Origin: Paraburkholderia panacisoli
Lineage (GTDB): Bacteria; Pseudomonadota; Gammaproteobacteria; Burkholderiales; Burkholderiaceae
NCBI RefSeq assembly: GCF_008369935.1
Contig: NZ_VTUZ01000003.1
Coordinates: 1-64,000 of the forward strand
Reading direction: 5' to 3'
Length of the DNA: 64,000 nucleotides
Position numbers and translations under genes: made by a program. Positions 44,699 to 53,274 of the stretch are shown here, piece by piece. Under the pieces are notes generated by a model. That model was not told the origin of the DNA. It did not search any database and saw nothing but the letters and a program-made list of their open reading frames with translations. Each line of letters opens with the position of its first letter. Positions within the stretch are counted from its first letter, which is position 1.

Positions 44699-45898
44699 GT
44701 GCCATTTGTCATCTATATCTTTACGCTCAGCGCGTTTGCGTTAGGGCTTGCAGAGTTCGTCCCCATCGGGCTGACCGACGTCATGGCGCACAGCCTGAAC
44801 GTCAATATCGAGCAGGCAGGCACGGCCATCACCACATACGCGCTTGGTGCAACGTTCGCCGCGCCGGTGCTGACTGCACTGACCGCGCGCTGGTCACGCA
44901 AGAGTGTGATGCTGGTGACAGCGCTCGTATTTACTGGAGGAAGTTTCGTGGCGGCCATCGCTGCGAACCTGCCCATGCTGCTCATTGCACGTTTCGTCGC
45001 TGGTATGGGCCATGGGCTCTTTCTCGCGGTCGCCTCAAGCACAGCCGCTCGTCTCGCGGGCTCCAGGAAAGCTGGCAGCGCTGTGGCCGTGGTCTTTGGA
45101 GGCTTCACCATCGCGATGGCCATCGGCGTACCGATTAGCACCTATCTGGGCGGCGCGATCGCCTGGCGGCCAGTACTTGGAGCAATCGCGGCGTTCGGCG
45201 CGCTTGGTTTCGTCGGGCTGCTACTGGGTATGCGCGATCCGGTCCGCACCACCGACCACGAGTCGTCTGCGTCGGCGGTGCAGGCGCTCAAGTCACTCTT
45301 CAATCTGAAACTCCTCGCGGGTGCACTCGTGACCGTGTTCGCCTACGCGGGCTCGTTTTCGGCATACACGTATATCGCGCCCGTACTGACAGGAGTCAGC
45401 GGCGTTAGTAGTCACACGGTCAGCATCTTCATGCTCGCCTACGGTGTCCTTGCTGCCATCGGCAACGCCATCGGCGGCAAGATGACCGACCGACTGGGGG
45501 TGAGCCGGGCGAGCCTGACAGTGATTCTGGGCATTGCACTGACCGTGCTCGGTATGTGGGCCTTCGCGCATTCCGCTGTCAGCATGGGCGTCCTCGTCGC
45601 TCTATTGGGCATGTTCACGTTTGCTGCCGTGCCGGCGTTGCAGGCACGGCTGATCGGCATCGCAGAAACACATGCGCCTCATGCACACGGGGTGGCGGCG
45701 GGGCTCAATATCGCTGGATTCAACTCCGGTATTGCACTGGGCTCGCTGCTGGGTGGTCTGACGATCAGTACATTGGGCGTTTCTTACACCGCTGTGACAG
45801 GCGCAGCCCTTTCGGCAATCAGCCTGACGATGCTTCTTGCGCAGATGATGCAAAACGGTGGTGTGGCCTATAAGCCTCTACAGGGCACTGGACATTGA
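44699..45898 (+). CDS. MFS transporter, DHA1 (AraJ/YdhP-like) efflux type
   Basis: Inner-membrane permease of 399 aa with about 12 helices. Starts with FVIYIFTLSAFALGLAEFVPIGL, the typical beginning of the AraJ/YdhP group, then TALTARWSRKSVMLVTALVF (MFS loop) and ARFVAGMGHGLFLAVASSTAARL. GTG 44699 gives the normal N-terminus; longer in-frame starts add an unlikely tail. These carriers export arabinose, chloramphenicol or small toxic molecules. Regulation by the divergent LysR is probable. Confidence 0.88.
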   Translation: MPFVIYIFTLSAFALGLAEFVPIGLTDVMAHSLNVNIEQAGTAITTYALGATFAAPVLTALTARWSRKSVMLVTALVFTGGSFVAAIAANLPMLLIARFVAGMGHGLFLAVASSTAARLAGSRKAGSAVAVVFGGFTIAMAIGVPISTYLGGAIAWRPVLGAIAAFGALGFVGLLLGMRDPVRTTDHESSASAVQALKSLFNLKLLAGALVTVFAYAGSFSAYTYIAPVLTGVSGVSSHTVSIFMLAYGVLAAIGNAIGGKMTDRLGVSRASLTVILGIALTVLGMWAFAHSAVSMGVLVALLGMFTFAAVPALQARLIGIAETHAPHAHGVAAGLNIAGFNSGIALGSLLGGLTISTLGVSYTAVTGAALSAISLTMLLAQMMQNGGVAYKPLQGTGH

Positions 45899-45983
45899 AT
45901 GAGGTAGCCGCGTCACTGTATTGGGGATGCTTGGTGCGTCTCCCTCAAGTCGCCGTTCGCAAAAGAGGGGGCAAGGATAATGC

Positions 45984-46658
45984 TTGCGAGAAACTCATCA
46001 GCACAGGTGCCTATCTGGAGACTATCTGGAGTCTTTTCAGGACTTGCATGACCATCCGGTCTGGTCGAAGCGGCAAATTCATGCCTCCATGCAGGGAACG
46101 CTCGCGCGCCGGCCGAAGGGGCCCGTGTGGCTGTTTGCTTACGGGTCGCTCATCTGGAATCCGCTATTCGAATTCAGTGATTCGAGACGTGCGACGTTGG
46201 ACGGCTGGCACCGTAGTTTCTGCATTCGCCTTGTCGCGGGTCGCGGGAATGTTGAGCACCCAGGCCGCATGCTGGCGCTCGAAGCAGGAGGGCGAACCGA
46301 GGGTTTAGCTTTCATGCTGCACGAAGCCGGCCTGGAACGCGAGCTGGGCATCGTGTGGATGCGCGAAATGATTGGCGGTGTCTATCAACCGAAGTGGGAG
46401 CGGATCGCTTTTGAAGGGGGCGATGAGACGCACGCAATCGTATTTGTCGTAGATGAGGCACATCCCCTGTACGAAACAGACTCTTCCGTCGGGACCACGG
46501 CGCCGATTGTCGCGAGAGCCGCCGGCCATCTTGGTCGCAACGTGGATTACGCGATGCGACTTTCCACTTCGCTTGCGGAACACGGCATGACTGACGCATA
46601 TGTTGATGACCTTGTCGCCGCTATGCGGGCCGCTGGCGAGAACGAGAACAACTATTGA
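45984..46658 (+). CDS. ChaC-like gamma-glutamylcyclotransferase
   Basis: Splits glutathione to 5-oxoproline and Cys-Gly. The protein has 224 aa from TTG 45984 (AAGGA seven bases upstream). The substrate-binding loop is VWLFAYGSLIWNP, and the family blocks GWHRSFCIRL, GRGNVEHPGRMLALE and the catalytic-Glu region VWMREMIGGVYQPKW are intact. The N-terminus is odd: an 11-bp tandem duplication (46011-46031) shifts frame. Without it LISTGAYLE would join SFQDLHDH as in relatives. The TTG start bypasses this, so the enzyme may still work. Confidence 0.83.
   Translation: MRETHQHRCLSGDYLESFQDLHDHPVWSKRQIHASMQGTLARRPKGPVWLFAYGSLIWNPLFEFSDSRRATLDGWHRSFCIRLVAGRGNVEHPGRMLALEAGGRTEGLAFMLHEAGLERELGIVWMREMIGGVYQPKWERIAFEGGDETHAIVFVVDEAHPLYETDSSVGTTAPIVARAAGHLGRNVDYAMRLSTSLAEHGMTDAYVDDLVAAMRAAGENENNY
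46011..46031. repeat. 11-bp tandem duplication within the 5' end of chaC
   Basis: CTATCTGGAG is repeated directly with one A between (46011-46020 and 46022-46031). Removing 11 bases restores the frame STGAYLE-SFQDL seen in relatives, pointing to a slippage duplication. Confidence 0.6.
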
Positions 46659-46989
46659 AGACTGCCGAATGGATCCAGGTAGTGTCGAATGCAAAGCATT
46701 CGCTAATGCGAGCATGCAGACATGTCCCGATTGGGCGTAGAGATACTGCGGCGCCGCTTCGTTTTGGCGCGAGCGGTTTGAGCAGCCTTCGCACCGCCTC
46801 GCGGAGGGGCTGCCGCTCGCTGCGTTCTCCCAAGACACGCGCTTTGGGGCGACCAACACGGTTAGACGAACTATCCGGCGTGGCCGGCGGACAAGTACGC
46901 GTCGATCCCGCCGGCACGTTCGTTGGCCGCCCCGCAGCCAACTCTTTAAGACTCCTACACGCGACAGAAGTCGCAATGATTGAAAGGCG
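46659..46989. other. Intergenic region before alpha/beta hydrolase
   Basis: About 330 bases with no recognised gene. Open frames on both strands reflect high GC only. The hydrolase ATG at 46990 is preceded by AAAGGCG. Confidence 0.4.
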
Positions 46990-47955
46990 ATGACCATGAC
47001 GACCTCCAGCAACTCCTCTGCCACGCGCATCACTGTGCAGATTCCGACAGCGTCGGGTGACGCGATCGAGGCGTGGGTCTACCTGCCCGAGGGCACCGGC
47101 CCCCATCCCGTCGTCGTGATGGCCCACGGTATCGGCGCCATCAAGGCGGGAGGGTTGGCCCCGTTCGCCGAGCGCTTTCGCGAGGAGGGTTTCGTCGCCA
47201 TCGCCTTCGACTACCGCAACTTCGGCGGTTCCGGCGGGCAGCCGCGCGAAGTGCTATCCGTCCCGCGCCAGCGCGCAGACTACAGCACCGTCATTGGCTG
47301 GGCCGTTGAACAGCCTGACATCGACCCGCATCAGGTCATTGTCTGGGGCACGTCGTTCGCCGGCATGCATGTCATCGAACTTGCTGCCTCCGACACCCGA
47401 CTGGCTGGAGCGGTCGCTCAGGCCCCGCTCACGGACGGCTTGGCCGCTGCGCTGATGGCCCCGCCGAAGAACGGGATTCGCCTCTTCGGGCTGGCACTGC
47501 TCGACCTCCTCGGCGCACTGTTCGGCCGCCGGCCGATCTACATTCCCGGTCACGGAAAACCCGGGGAGCTGTCCATCGGCGCTACGCCGGACGGCCTGTT
47601 TGGAGAGAGGCTCATGACCCCGAAAGATGGCACGCGATGGCACGACCGCGTCGCCGCGCGGTCTCTGCTGAGCTTTTCGTGGCGTCGCCCCGTGCGACGC
47701 GCCGCCTCCGTGCGTGTCCCCTTCCTGCTGGTCGTCCCGGAGGCAGACTCCATTGCGCCGGTGCCTGCCGCGCTCAAAGTGGCCCGCAGGGCACCGCAAG
47801 CAGAATTGTTCCGCAGCGCCGGTGGTCATTACGACGTCTACGAAGGCGGAGCAGGGTTCGCGGACGTGTTGCGAACGGAGGTCGCCTTCCTCCATCGTCA
47901 TGCCAGGACCGCAGCCAGGAGGAAATTGGCGCCCATCCCGAACAGGGTCACTTGA
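46990..47955 (+). CDS. Alpha/beta hydrolase (dienelactone hydrolase/peptidase S9-like)
   Basis: Serine hydrolase of 321 aa. The nucleophile elbow is GTSFAGM (about residue 127), preceded by the oxyanion strand PVVVMAHGIGAIKAGGL and YRNFGGSGG. The acidic residue is probably in VVPEADSIAPV and the catalytic His in SAGGHYDVYEGG. Family members include esterases, lactonases and acyl-amide hydrolases. GC is higher than in the flanking DNA, which contains no other gene nearby. Substrate unknown. Confidence 0.85.
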   Translation: MTMTTSSNSSATRITVQIPTASGDAIEAWVYLPEGTGPHPVVVMAHGIGAIKAGGLAPFAERFREEGFVAIAFDYRNFGGSGGQPREVLSVPRQRADYSTVIGWAVEQPDIDPHQVIVWGTSFAGMHVIELAASDTRLAGAVAQAPLTDGLAAALMAPPKNGIRLFGLALLDLLGALFGRRPIYIPGHGKPGELSIGATPDGLFGERLMTPKDGTRWHDRVAARSLLSFSWRRPVRRAASVRVPFLLVVPEADSIAPVPAALKVARRAPQAELFRSAGGHYDVYEGGAGFADVLRTEVAFLHRHARTAARRKLAPIPNRVT

Positions 47956-48829
47956 GGGGGCACGCCTGAAGTCTGAGCCAGGTGTGGAACGAACCTTTCC
48001 GGGCCTGCGTTGGCAGGCTCGCCATGCGGATTCAACCAGTGGGCGCAACATACTATGACTGTGCGAGCGAATGACCGTTGGAGTGAGTGCGACGAGCGGC
48101 AATAATGGGCCGACAGTACGCGCTCAGCCCCTTCGCCGTGAGCCGCCGGTCGAAAACTTTCGTCCGCGCCGGCGGCAGCTTTTCGGCGTCATATCTCAAA
48201 GGGTGCAACCGGCCAGGAAGTGACGTTCGATGTTTCCGCGCAGATCGTTGCCAACCGTGTGGGAGTTCGTTTGCAAGTTTGCTCACCGACCCCCGATCCA
48301 CTGGTTGTTCGTTATCCACGCAGCCCAATCAGTTTCCTCGCGGGTCACGTGGCATGCAACGCGCAATGCCGAACCACGCCGGCCTCAGATTGGGGACCAG
48401 GACCCATTAAGGGTAACCCCGAAAATCGAAATTCACCCTTGCGAACAACGCGCTTAATTATCAGCGGCCGCTTTCCTAAACTTGGTATCAACTGCTATGG
48501 ACTCGATCCCCCGCTGTTGTGCAATACCGGCCTGAGAAGACTTATCGCGCGTCGATTGAGCTGATTGAGACATAGAGGGCATCGTTGGCATAAGCGAGGT
48601 GCCGGTCACCTAGGTAGGCCTTAGGCGGGCGTAGATTCTTTCCGGGAATGAAGTGCCTCCCGTTGCCCCGGCCCTGAGCGGCGACCTGTGGTTTGCTTCG
48701 CATGCACCACTGCGAACGGTCGCGCGAGTTTGTTTGATCGCCACGAGCCAAGCGTACAACGACTGCTATGGAAAAATATGAATGGATCGTTTGCGTCGAA
48801 ATTCCAGTCCGATCAAGGAGGAACGGGTC
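47956..48829. other. Gene-poor region, no gene recognised
   Basis: About 870 bases. Frames of 70-110 codons exist on both strands but show no family and no ribosome-binding site. It may contain decayed mobile DNA, but no transposase motif could be identified. AAGGAGG at the right edge serves the next gene. Confidence 0.4.
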
Positions 48830-49141
48830 ATGAACAAGGCAACCAGCACATTAATCGCGGCCGTCGCCGCACTCACGCTGTCGGCTGGCGCTCATGCACA
48901 GAGCAACAACACGCTGGCGACCCCGACCACCGTGTCGCCGGCCAGCGTGTCGCCGGCCAATGCAACGAGCGGCTACGGCACGCCTGGCGTCAACAACTCG
49001 GACAGCGGCATGGGTGCCGGGTCGCCGAACTCGGGCCTGCCGAATAGCACGAACAATAGCTCGACGTCCCTCACCAACGCTCCCGGGAGTCACAACACGC
49101 TCGCGACTCCGAGCGTAGTGTCGCCGGCCGCCGGCCAATAA
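48830..49141 (+). CDS. Small secreted Ser/Thr/Asn-rich protein of unknown function
   Basis: A 103-aa protein with a clear signal peptide (KATSTLIAAVAALTLSAGAHA, cleaved before QSNN), strong ribosome-binding site AAGGAGG and no transmembrane helix after the signal. The mature part is low complexity, rich in Ser, Thr, Asn, Gly and Pro. Similar segments lie at both ends: NNTLATPTTVSPASVSPA after the signal and HNTLATPSVVSPAAG at the C-terminus. I do not recognise a family. Burkholderiaceae often encode such exported peptides; no function can be stated. Confidence 0.75.
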   Translation: MNKATSTLIAAVAALTLSAGAHAQSNNTLATPTTVSPASVSPANATSGYGTPGVNNSDSGMGAGSPNSGLPNSTNNSSTSLTNAPGSHNTLATPSVVSPAAGQ

Positions 49142-49424
49142 CAGTTGTTTAAGATGACAACCTGCGCAAGTAAGGGCAAACCGACTAAGCGCCTCAATCG
49201 CGTAAGGCGCAGTTGAAATTGTGGCCGGTGCCACAGTTTCGCGACTAGCAGGAGCCAGTTAATTCGATGGACCTACACGGTTCCATGCTGTCCAGCGTCA
49301 CGGGTAGTAACAACTTCGCGACGAAGCGCCGTCATGGACGCGCAAATGCTGATGGGCGCGTGAGCAGTTCAAGCCCTGGCAGAACTAGACGTCGAGACGC
49401 TCAGCGTGTGTCGTAACGGACTAT
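49142..49424. other. Intergenic region, no gene recognised
   Basis: About 280 bases after the secreted protein gene with no supported feature. Confidence 0.4.
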
Positions 49425-49473
49425 CCTCACGAAATCCGCAAGTCTGGAGTTCGAGTCCCTCATTCGCCACCCA
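49425..49473 (+). tRNA. tRNA 3'-end-like fragment (possible attachment-site remnant)
   Basis: GGAGTTCGAGTCCCTCATTC then GCCACCCA looks like the T-loop (TTCGAGT) and acceptor end of a tRNA, and a strong terminator follows within a few bases, as after real tRNA genes. The upstream 40 bases do not form a full cloverleaf and the T-stem pairs poorly, so this is at most a partial or decayed copy such as integrating elements leave. No matching full tRNA is in the window. Confidence 0.4.
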
Positions 49474-49480
49474 TCGTAAG

Positions 49481-49520
49481 AAAGACCGCTGCTCTCACGG
49501 ACAGCGGTCTTTTGTTTCTC
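49481..49520 (+). terminator. Rho-independent terminator
   Basis: AAAGACCGCTG (49481-49491) and CAGCGGTCTTT (49502-49512) form an 11-bp perfect stem with a 10-base loop followed by TGTTTC. It is the clearest intrinsic terminator in the window, placed where a tRNA terminator would be. Confidence 0.75.
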
Positions 49521-50669
49521 CCTGACCTTCCGGGCAGCGGTTTGTGGCCGACCGATTGGTTGGATGCCCGTATAGTGACCGAATAACCGCGACTGGCGAC
49601 ACAGTTCGCTACTCCAGGAAAAAGTTAATGCGGCACCGCACATGCTCGCGATACTCGAGGAAGCGGAAGAAGGACCTGACCGCTGCCAATCGCACATTGC
49701 GGGTCTCTGCCGAGCGTTGCCTTTCATCTTCAAGGTACTCCGCACTGGTCGATCGGTACACGGATTTGCTCCGGCGCAAGAACCCTTCGGCCAGATCGGA
49801 GAATTTCTTCTCGAGCTGCTAATCGCTCATCGGAACTTCCGTACGACACTAACCCTTGTTGAACAGGCTCAAGACACGGGACATAGATTTCGCTGCCAGA
49901 GCGAACAGAGCGCCGGAGACGTTGTAGTCGACGTTGTACATCAGTTCCGTCAAATAGAACATGGATAGCGCTATGTGCGGGTGGTACATCGCATGGCTTA
50001 TCAGGCGTTTCATAGACATCTCACGCTATGTCGTTTGCCCGAATCGGTAAGTCACTGCACGCGAACCGATCTGTGCAAATCAGGTGGCGCAGCGGGTTTC
50101 CGAAAACCATCAAAGATGTCGCCGCGAAGGACGGCTGACGTTGATCTGTCACGTTCCGTCCTGTGACGAACTTTGCGTCTCGCACCCGGTTGTCGTCCTG
50201 CCCGCGCGTCGACGTTTTTTGCCCGATCGTCCAAGTCTTGCGGATGGTTCGCCTGGCCATTGCCGGGCGTCCAGAAAGATTGCCCGGCACTCCTGCACAA
50301 GCGCACGACGCAGCGGCGCGTACGCACTCAAAGGTTCGAGGCAAGCCCAAAGGGAAGGTAATGACGAGGCAAGACGTCGCGGCGTTGACACACCGTGAAT
50401 CCAAATCGCGATGGCCGCGGAGATCGCAATCGACAGAAGAATGAGCGAACTCAGGACCGCGTGACGCCGGAACCGATCGGGCAAGACACGTTTGCTAACG
50501 AGTGCCCGTGGGCCGCCTCGCGCATTATGAGGCAGACTGAACTGAAAGCACCGGTAAGGAATTTGTCATCGACTGCCGCAGCGGGTATAACATGTACCGC
50601 TCGGCCATCTGACGAATGACCGCCATCGCGGTTCCTTGTCCGGGAATTCGCATTTCACGCGAGCTAGTC
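49521..50669. other. Gene-poor region before AraC gene
   Basis: About 1.15 kb without a recognised gene. The frame 49642-49968 (LLELLIAHRNFRTTLTLVEQ, then AQDTGHRFRC) has a somewhat coding-like composition but no start signal or known family. On the minus strand, about 50149-50484 could encode a peptide with one hydrophobic helix (SSLILLSIAISAAIAIWIHG). Neither is called. Confidence 0.35.
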
Positions 50670-51713
50670 ATGGATGCAGTTTCTGACGTACTGCGCGCTG
50701 TGCGCTTAAGCGGCGCGGTGTTTCTGAACGGGATCTTCACCGCACCGTGGTGCTTGATAGGCCGCACGGATGCCGCGCTCTGCGGGGCCTATCTACCGCG
50801 TTCGGAGCGCGTCGTTTCATATCATCTGATCATAGAAGGGAGTTGCTGGGCGAAGTTGGCAAACGACCCCCGTTCGGCTATTCATCTCAATGCCGGCGAT
50901 CTGCTGGTGGTGCCGCAAGGTGAAACGCATGTGATGGGCAGCGCCATGGATCTTCCGCCCACGCCGTCGGAGTTGCTATTAGCCGGTCCGATGGCGGAAT
51001 CACCTGGTGAGGTGATGACGCTGTCCTACGGAGGCGGCGGCGCGACGACTCGCATCGTATGTGGCTTTCTCGCCTGTGACGATACTCTGAGCAACCCGCT
51101 GCTCTCATCGCTGCCGCGACTTTTCAAGGTTGATATGCGTCAGGATCCGCGTGCGGCATGGCTTGAGTCCTCTCTAAAGTTCGCTGCCGCCGAGGTGGTG
51201 GATTCGCGTGCGGGCGGTACGATCGTGCTGGCCAGACTGTCCGAGCTCCTGTTCGTCGAGGCGGTGCGTAGCTGTATTGAAGCGTTGCCTGCGGACCAGA
51301 CGGGGTGGCTGGCCGGCGTGCGCGATCGCTATGTGGGGCGTGCACTTTCATTGCTCCATGCTCAATCGGTCCACCCCTGGACCGTCGATGAGCTTGCACG
51401 CAAGGTGGGGTTATCGCGCTCAGCGTTGGCGCAACGCTTCACCGATATTCTGGGTCAACCGCCAATGCAGTATCTGGCGCGATGGCGCATGCAGATTGCG
51501 GCGCGCGAACTGCGGATCGGCAGTAAGTCACTGGCGGCCGTAGCGGAGCAGGTCGGCTACGAGTCGGAGGCGGCGTTCAGTCGAGCCTTCAGACGGGAAT
51601 TTGGAATGCCGCCGGCAAGCTGGCGCAGAAGCGAAGGAAAGATGGACGGCGCTCCCGCATCCGAGCAAGCTTCGCGCAGCGCGAGCGGCATCACGTCACC
51701 ACTGGTTCAGTGA
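50670..51713 (+). CDS. AraC-family regulator with N-terminal cupin domain
   Basis: A 347-aa regulator: cupin-type sensor (about 15-170, including INLNAGD-like IHLNAGDLLVVPQGETHVMG), then two helix-turn-helix units at the C-terminus (WTVDELARKVGLSRSALAQRF and LAAVAEQVGYESEAAFSRAF, ending FGMPPASWRR). The start ATG 50670 is preferred over upstream in-frame GTG/ATG codons. It reads towards the diiron protein gene, about 300 bp away, which is the likeliest target; relatives of this cupin-AraC group often control adjacent oxidoreductase genes. Confidence 0.9.
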   Translation: MDAVSDVLRAVRLSGAVFLNGIFTAPWCLIGRTDAALCGAYLPRSERVVSYHLIIEGSCWAKLANDPRSAIHLNAGDLLVVPQGETHVMGSAMDLPPTPSELLLAGPMAESPGEVMTLSYGGGGATTRIVCGFLACDDTLSNPLLSSLPRLFKVDMRQDPRAAWLESSLKFAAAEVVDSRAGGTIVLARLSELLFVEAVRSCIEALPADQTGWLAGVRDRYVGRALSLLHAQSVHPWTVDELARKVGLSRSALAQRFTDILGQPPMQYLARWRMQIAARELRIGSKSLAAVAEQVGYESEAAFSRAFRREFGMPPASWRRSEGKMDGAPASEQASRSASGITSPLVQ

Positions 51714-52010
51714 CATCGGCTGCCAGGTCCAACGGTGCTTGAATAACATTAGCAAGCGCCTGAACCGATCGTTGGCTCATTGCGCCAATTGGCCAAATCA
51801 AATCGCTGGCGTGCCCCACGCAGCGCTCATTCACACACGTCAAAGCTAACGCGGCGTTTCGATCATATCGTCCGGCGGCCCAATCATAGAACCTCGCCCT
51901 TCCCAATCGTACATTGAGCGTACCGGAATGCCAGATCAGCCATCTGGTTCTGACCGGTAGATGAAGATTCACAGCTCGACCGCGCAGCGGTCCGTATTGG
52001 GAGAAAGGCT
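51714..52010. promoter_or_regulatory. Promoter region of the diiron protein gene
   Basis: About 300 bases without a gene. Repeats for an AraC dimer are not obvious. The ribosome-binding site GGGAGAAAGG lies just before ATG 52011. Confidence 0.4.
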
Positions 52011-52943
52011 ATGAACGCAGTACCGCGACTTTCCGACCGCGATCGTTACGCCCGGTGCATTCGGGCTTCAAAGATGGTCAGTTGGGATATCGACCGTGAC
52101 GTGATTGGCGGCCGCACTTTCGACACGTCCCAGAAGTATCTGCCCGACGGGCTCTCACTGGCGCCGAATTTCTTCACCCTTTCCGGGAGCGAGAAGCGGT
52201 TTGTCAGTCAGATTCAAGGGCGCACGTACGCCAACGTGTTCGGACTGGTCGAACGTTTCATCAACGCAAAGGTGCTTGAAGTCAGCCGCGACTACTGGCT
52301 CGGCGACCAGGTGGCGCTTGAGGCGCTGGTCCGATTCAGCGACGAGGAGCTCAAGCATCAGGCGCTGTTTCGCCGCATCGACAAAATGATCGGTGAAACG
52401 CTGCCCGCTGGCTATCGCTTCGACGTCGACCCTGATGCCATTGCCACTGTGGTTCTCGGAAAGAGCACCTGGGCCGTACTGGCGCTGACGCTGCATATTG
52501 AACTCTTCACGCAGCTCCACTACCGTCAGAGCATCAATCCGGACGATCAGCTATCCGAACTGTTCAGGAACGTATTCCTTTACCACTGGAAGGAGGAGAG
52601 CCAGCACGCCATCCTCGACGAACTCGAATGGGAACGTCACGACGCCACTTTGACGGCCGGCGAACGCGACAAGGCTGTCGACGAGTTCATCGAACTGGTC
52701 GCCGCGATCGACGGCATTTTGCAGGCGCAAGCCACTGCCGACGCGTGCTATTTCGTGGCGAACTGCGGCCGGGCAGTCGACGAGGTGGAACTTCGGTCGG
52801 TCGAAGCGAATTTCCTTGAGGCTTACCGGTGGCAATACATCCATTCGGGTGTACGTCATCCCCATTTCGGGGAAGTGCTTCACAGGCTCATCTCCGAAGA
52901 TCAAGGCATGCGCATCCGGGCTGCGCTCGCCACGTTGCAATGA
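52011..52943 (+). CDS. Ferritin-like diiron protein (AurF-like oxygenase candidate)
   Basis: A 310-aa all-helical protein with a full set of candidate diiron ligands: Glu in GLVERFINAK, ExxH in DEELKHQALF (about residue 113), Glu in HIELFTQLHYR and ExxH in EESQHAILDELE (about 196). This E...ExxH...E...ExxH order is that of diiron carboxylate oxygenases such as AurF or fatty-acid desaturase relatives. No signal peptide or membrane segment is seen. It is a single gene under the AraC regulator. The oxidised substrate is unknown. Confidence 0.68.
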   Translation: MNAVPRLSDRDRYARCIRASKMVSWDIDRDVIGGRTFDTSQKYLPDGLSLAPNFFTLSGSEKRFVSQIQGRTYANVFGLVERFINAKVLEVSRDYWLGDQVALEALVRFSDEELKHQALFRRIDKMIGETLPAGYRFDVDPDAIATVVLGKSTWAVLALTLHIELFTQLHYRQSINPDDQLSELFRNVFLYHWKEESQHAILDELEWERHDATLTAGERDKAVDEFIELVAAIDGILQAQATADACYFVANCGRAVDEVELRSVEANFLEAYRWQYIHSGVRHPHFGEVLHRLISEDQGMRIRAALATLQ

Positions 52944-52987
52944 GCTGATCGAAACTGAACAACCCACGTAGGTAAAGGAGATGAAAT

Positions 52988-53092
52988 ATGAATGCCAATG
53001 CCCAGACCAACGAACCTACCATCGTCAACGGCCTCAATGTCTATAACCTGGCGAATGCCGTCGTGTTGAAATCGACTCTTGTGGTCGAGTGA
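52988..53092 (+). CDS. Short ORF, possible N-terminal OsmC remnant
   Basis: A 34-codon frame (MNANAQTNEPTIVNGLNVYN and so on) with a good ribosome-binding site AAAGGAG, 45 bp after the diiron gene. IVNGLNV--L resembles the beginning of OsmC-type proteins (IVNGVNVDAL), but nothing after it matches. The following 180 bases up to the convergent MFS gene show no clear continuation. Either a small peptide or the start of a decayed osmC-like gene. Confidence 0.35.
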   Translation: MNANAQTNEPTIVNGLNVYNLANAVVLKSTLVVE

Positions 53093-53274
53093 CTTCGCGA
53101 GGGGGCGTGGCGACCTGAATAGTTTCCGTTGCATACGCTCCCGCAAGGTCGAGGCCGAGCTGGCCGCAATCCAATACGGCACGATCGCACCCGTCGACAT
53201 GTTGCAGATGCTGCGTGCTCGCGGTCGCATGGCGCTTTACCGAGTCGTTCGTCACGGGCATTCCGTGGTCGCGT

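Noticed and set aside
48053..48328. Minus-strand frame as a hypothetical gene
   Set aside because: No ribosome-binding site, no family and no conserved composition; region left as non-coding.
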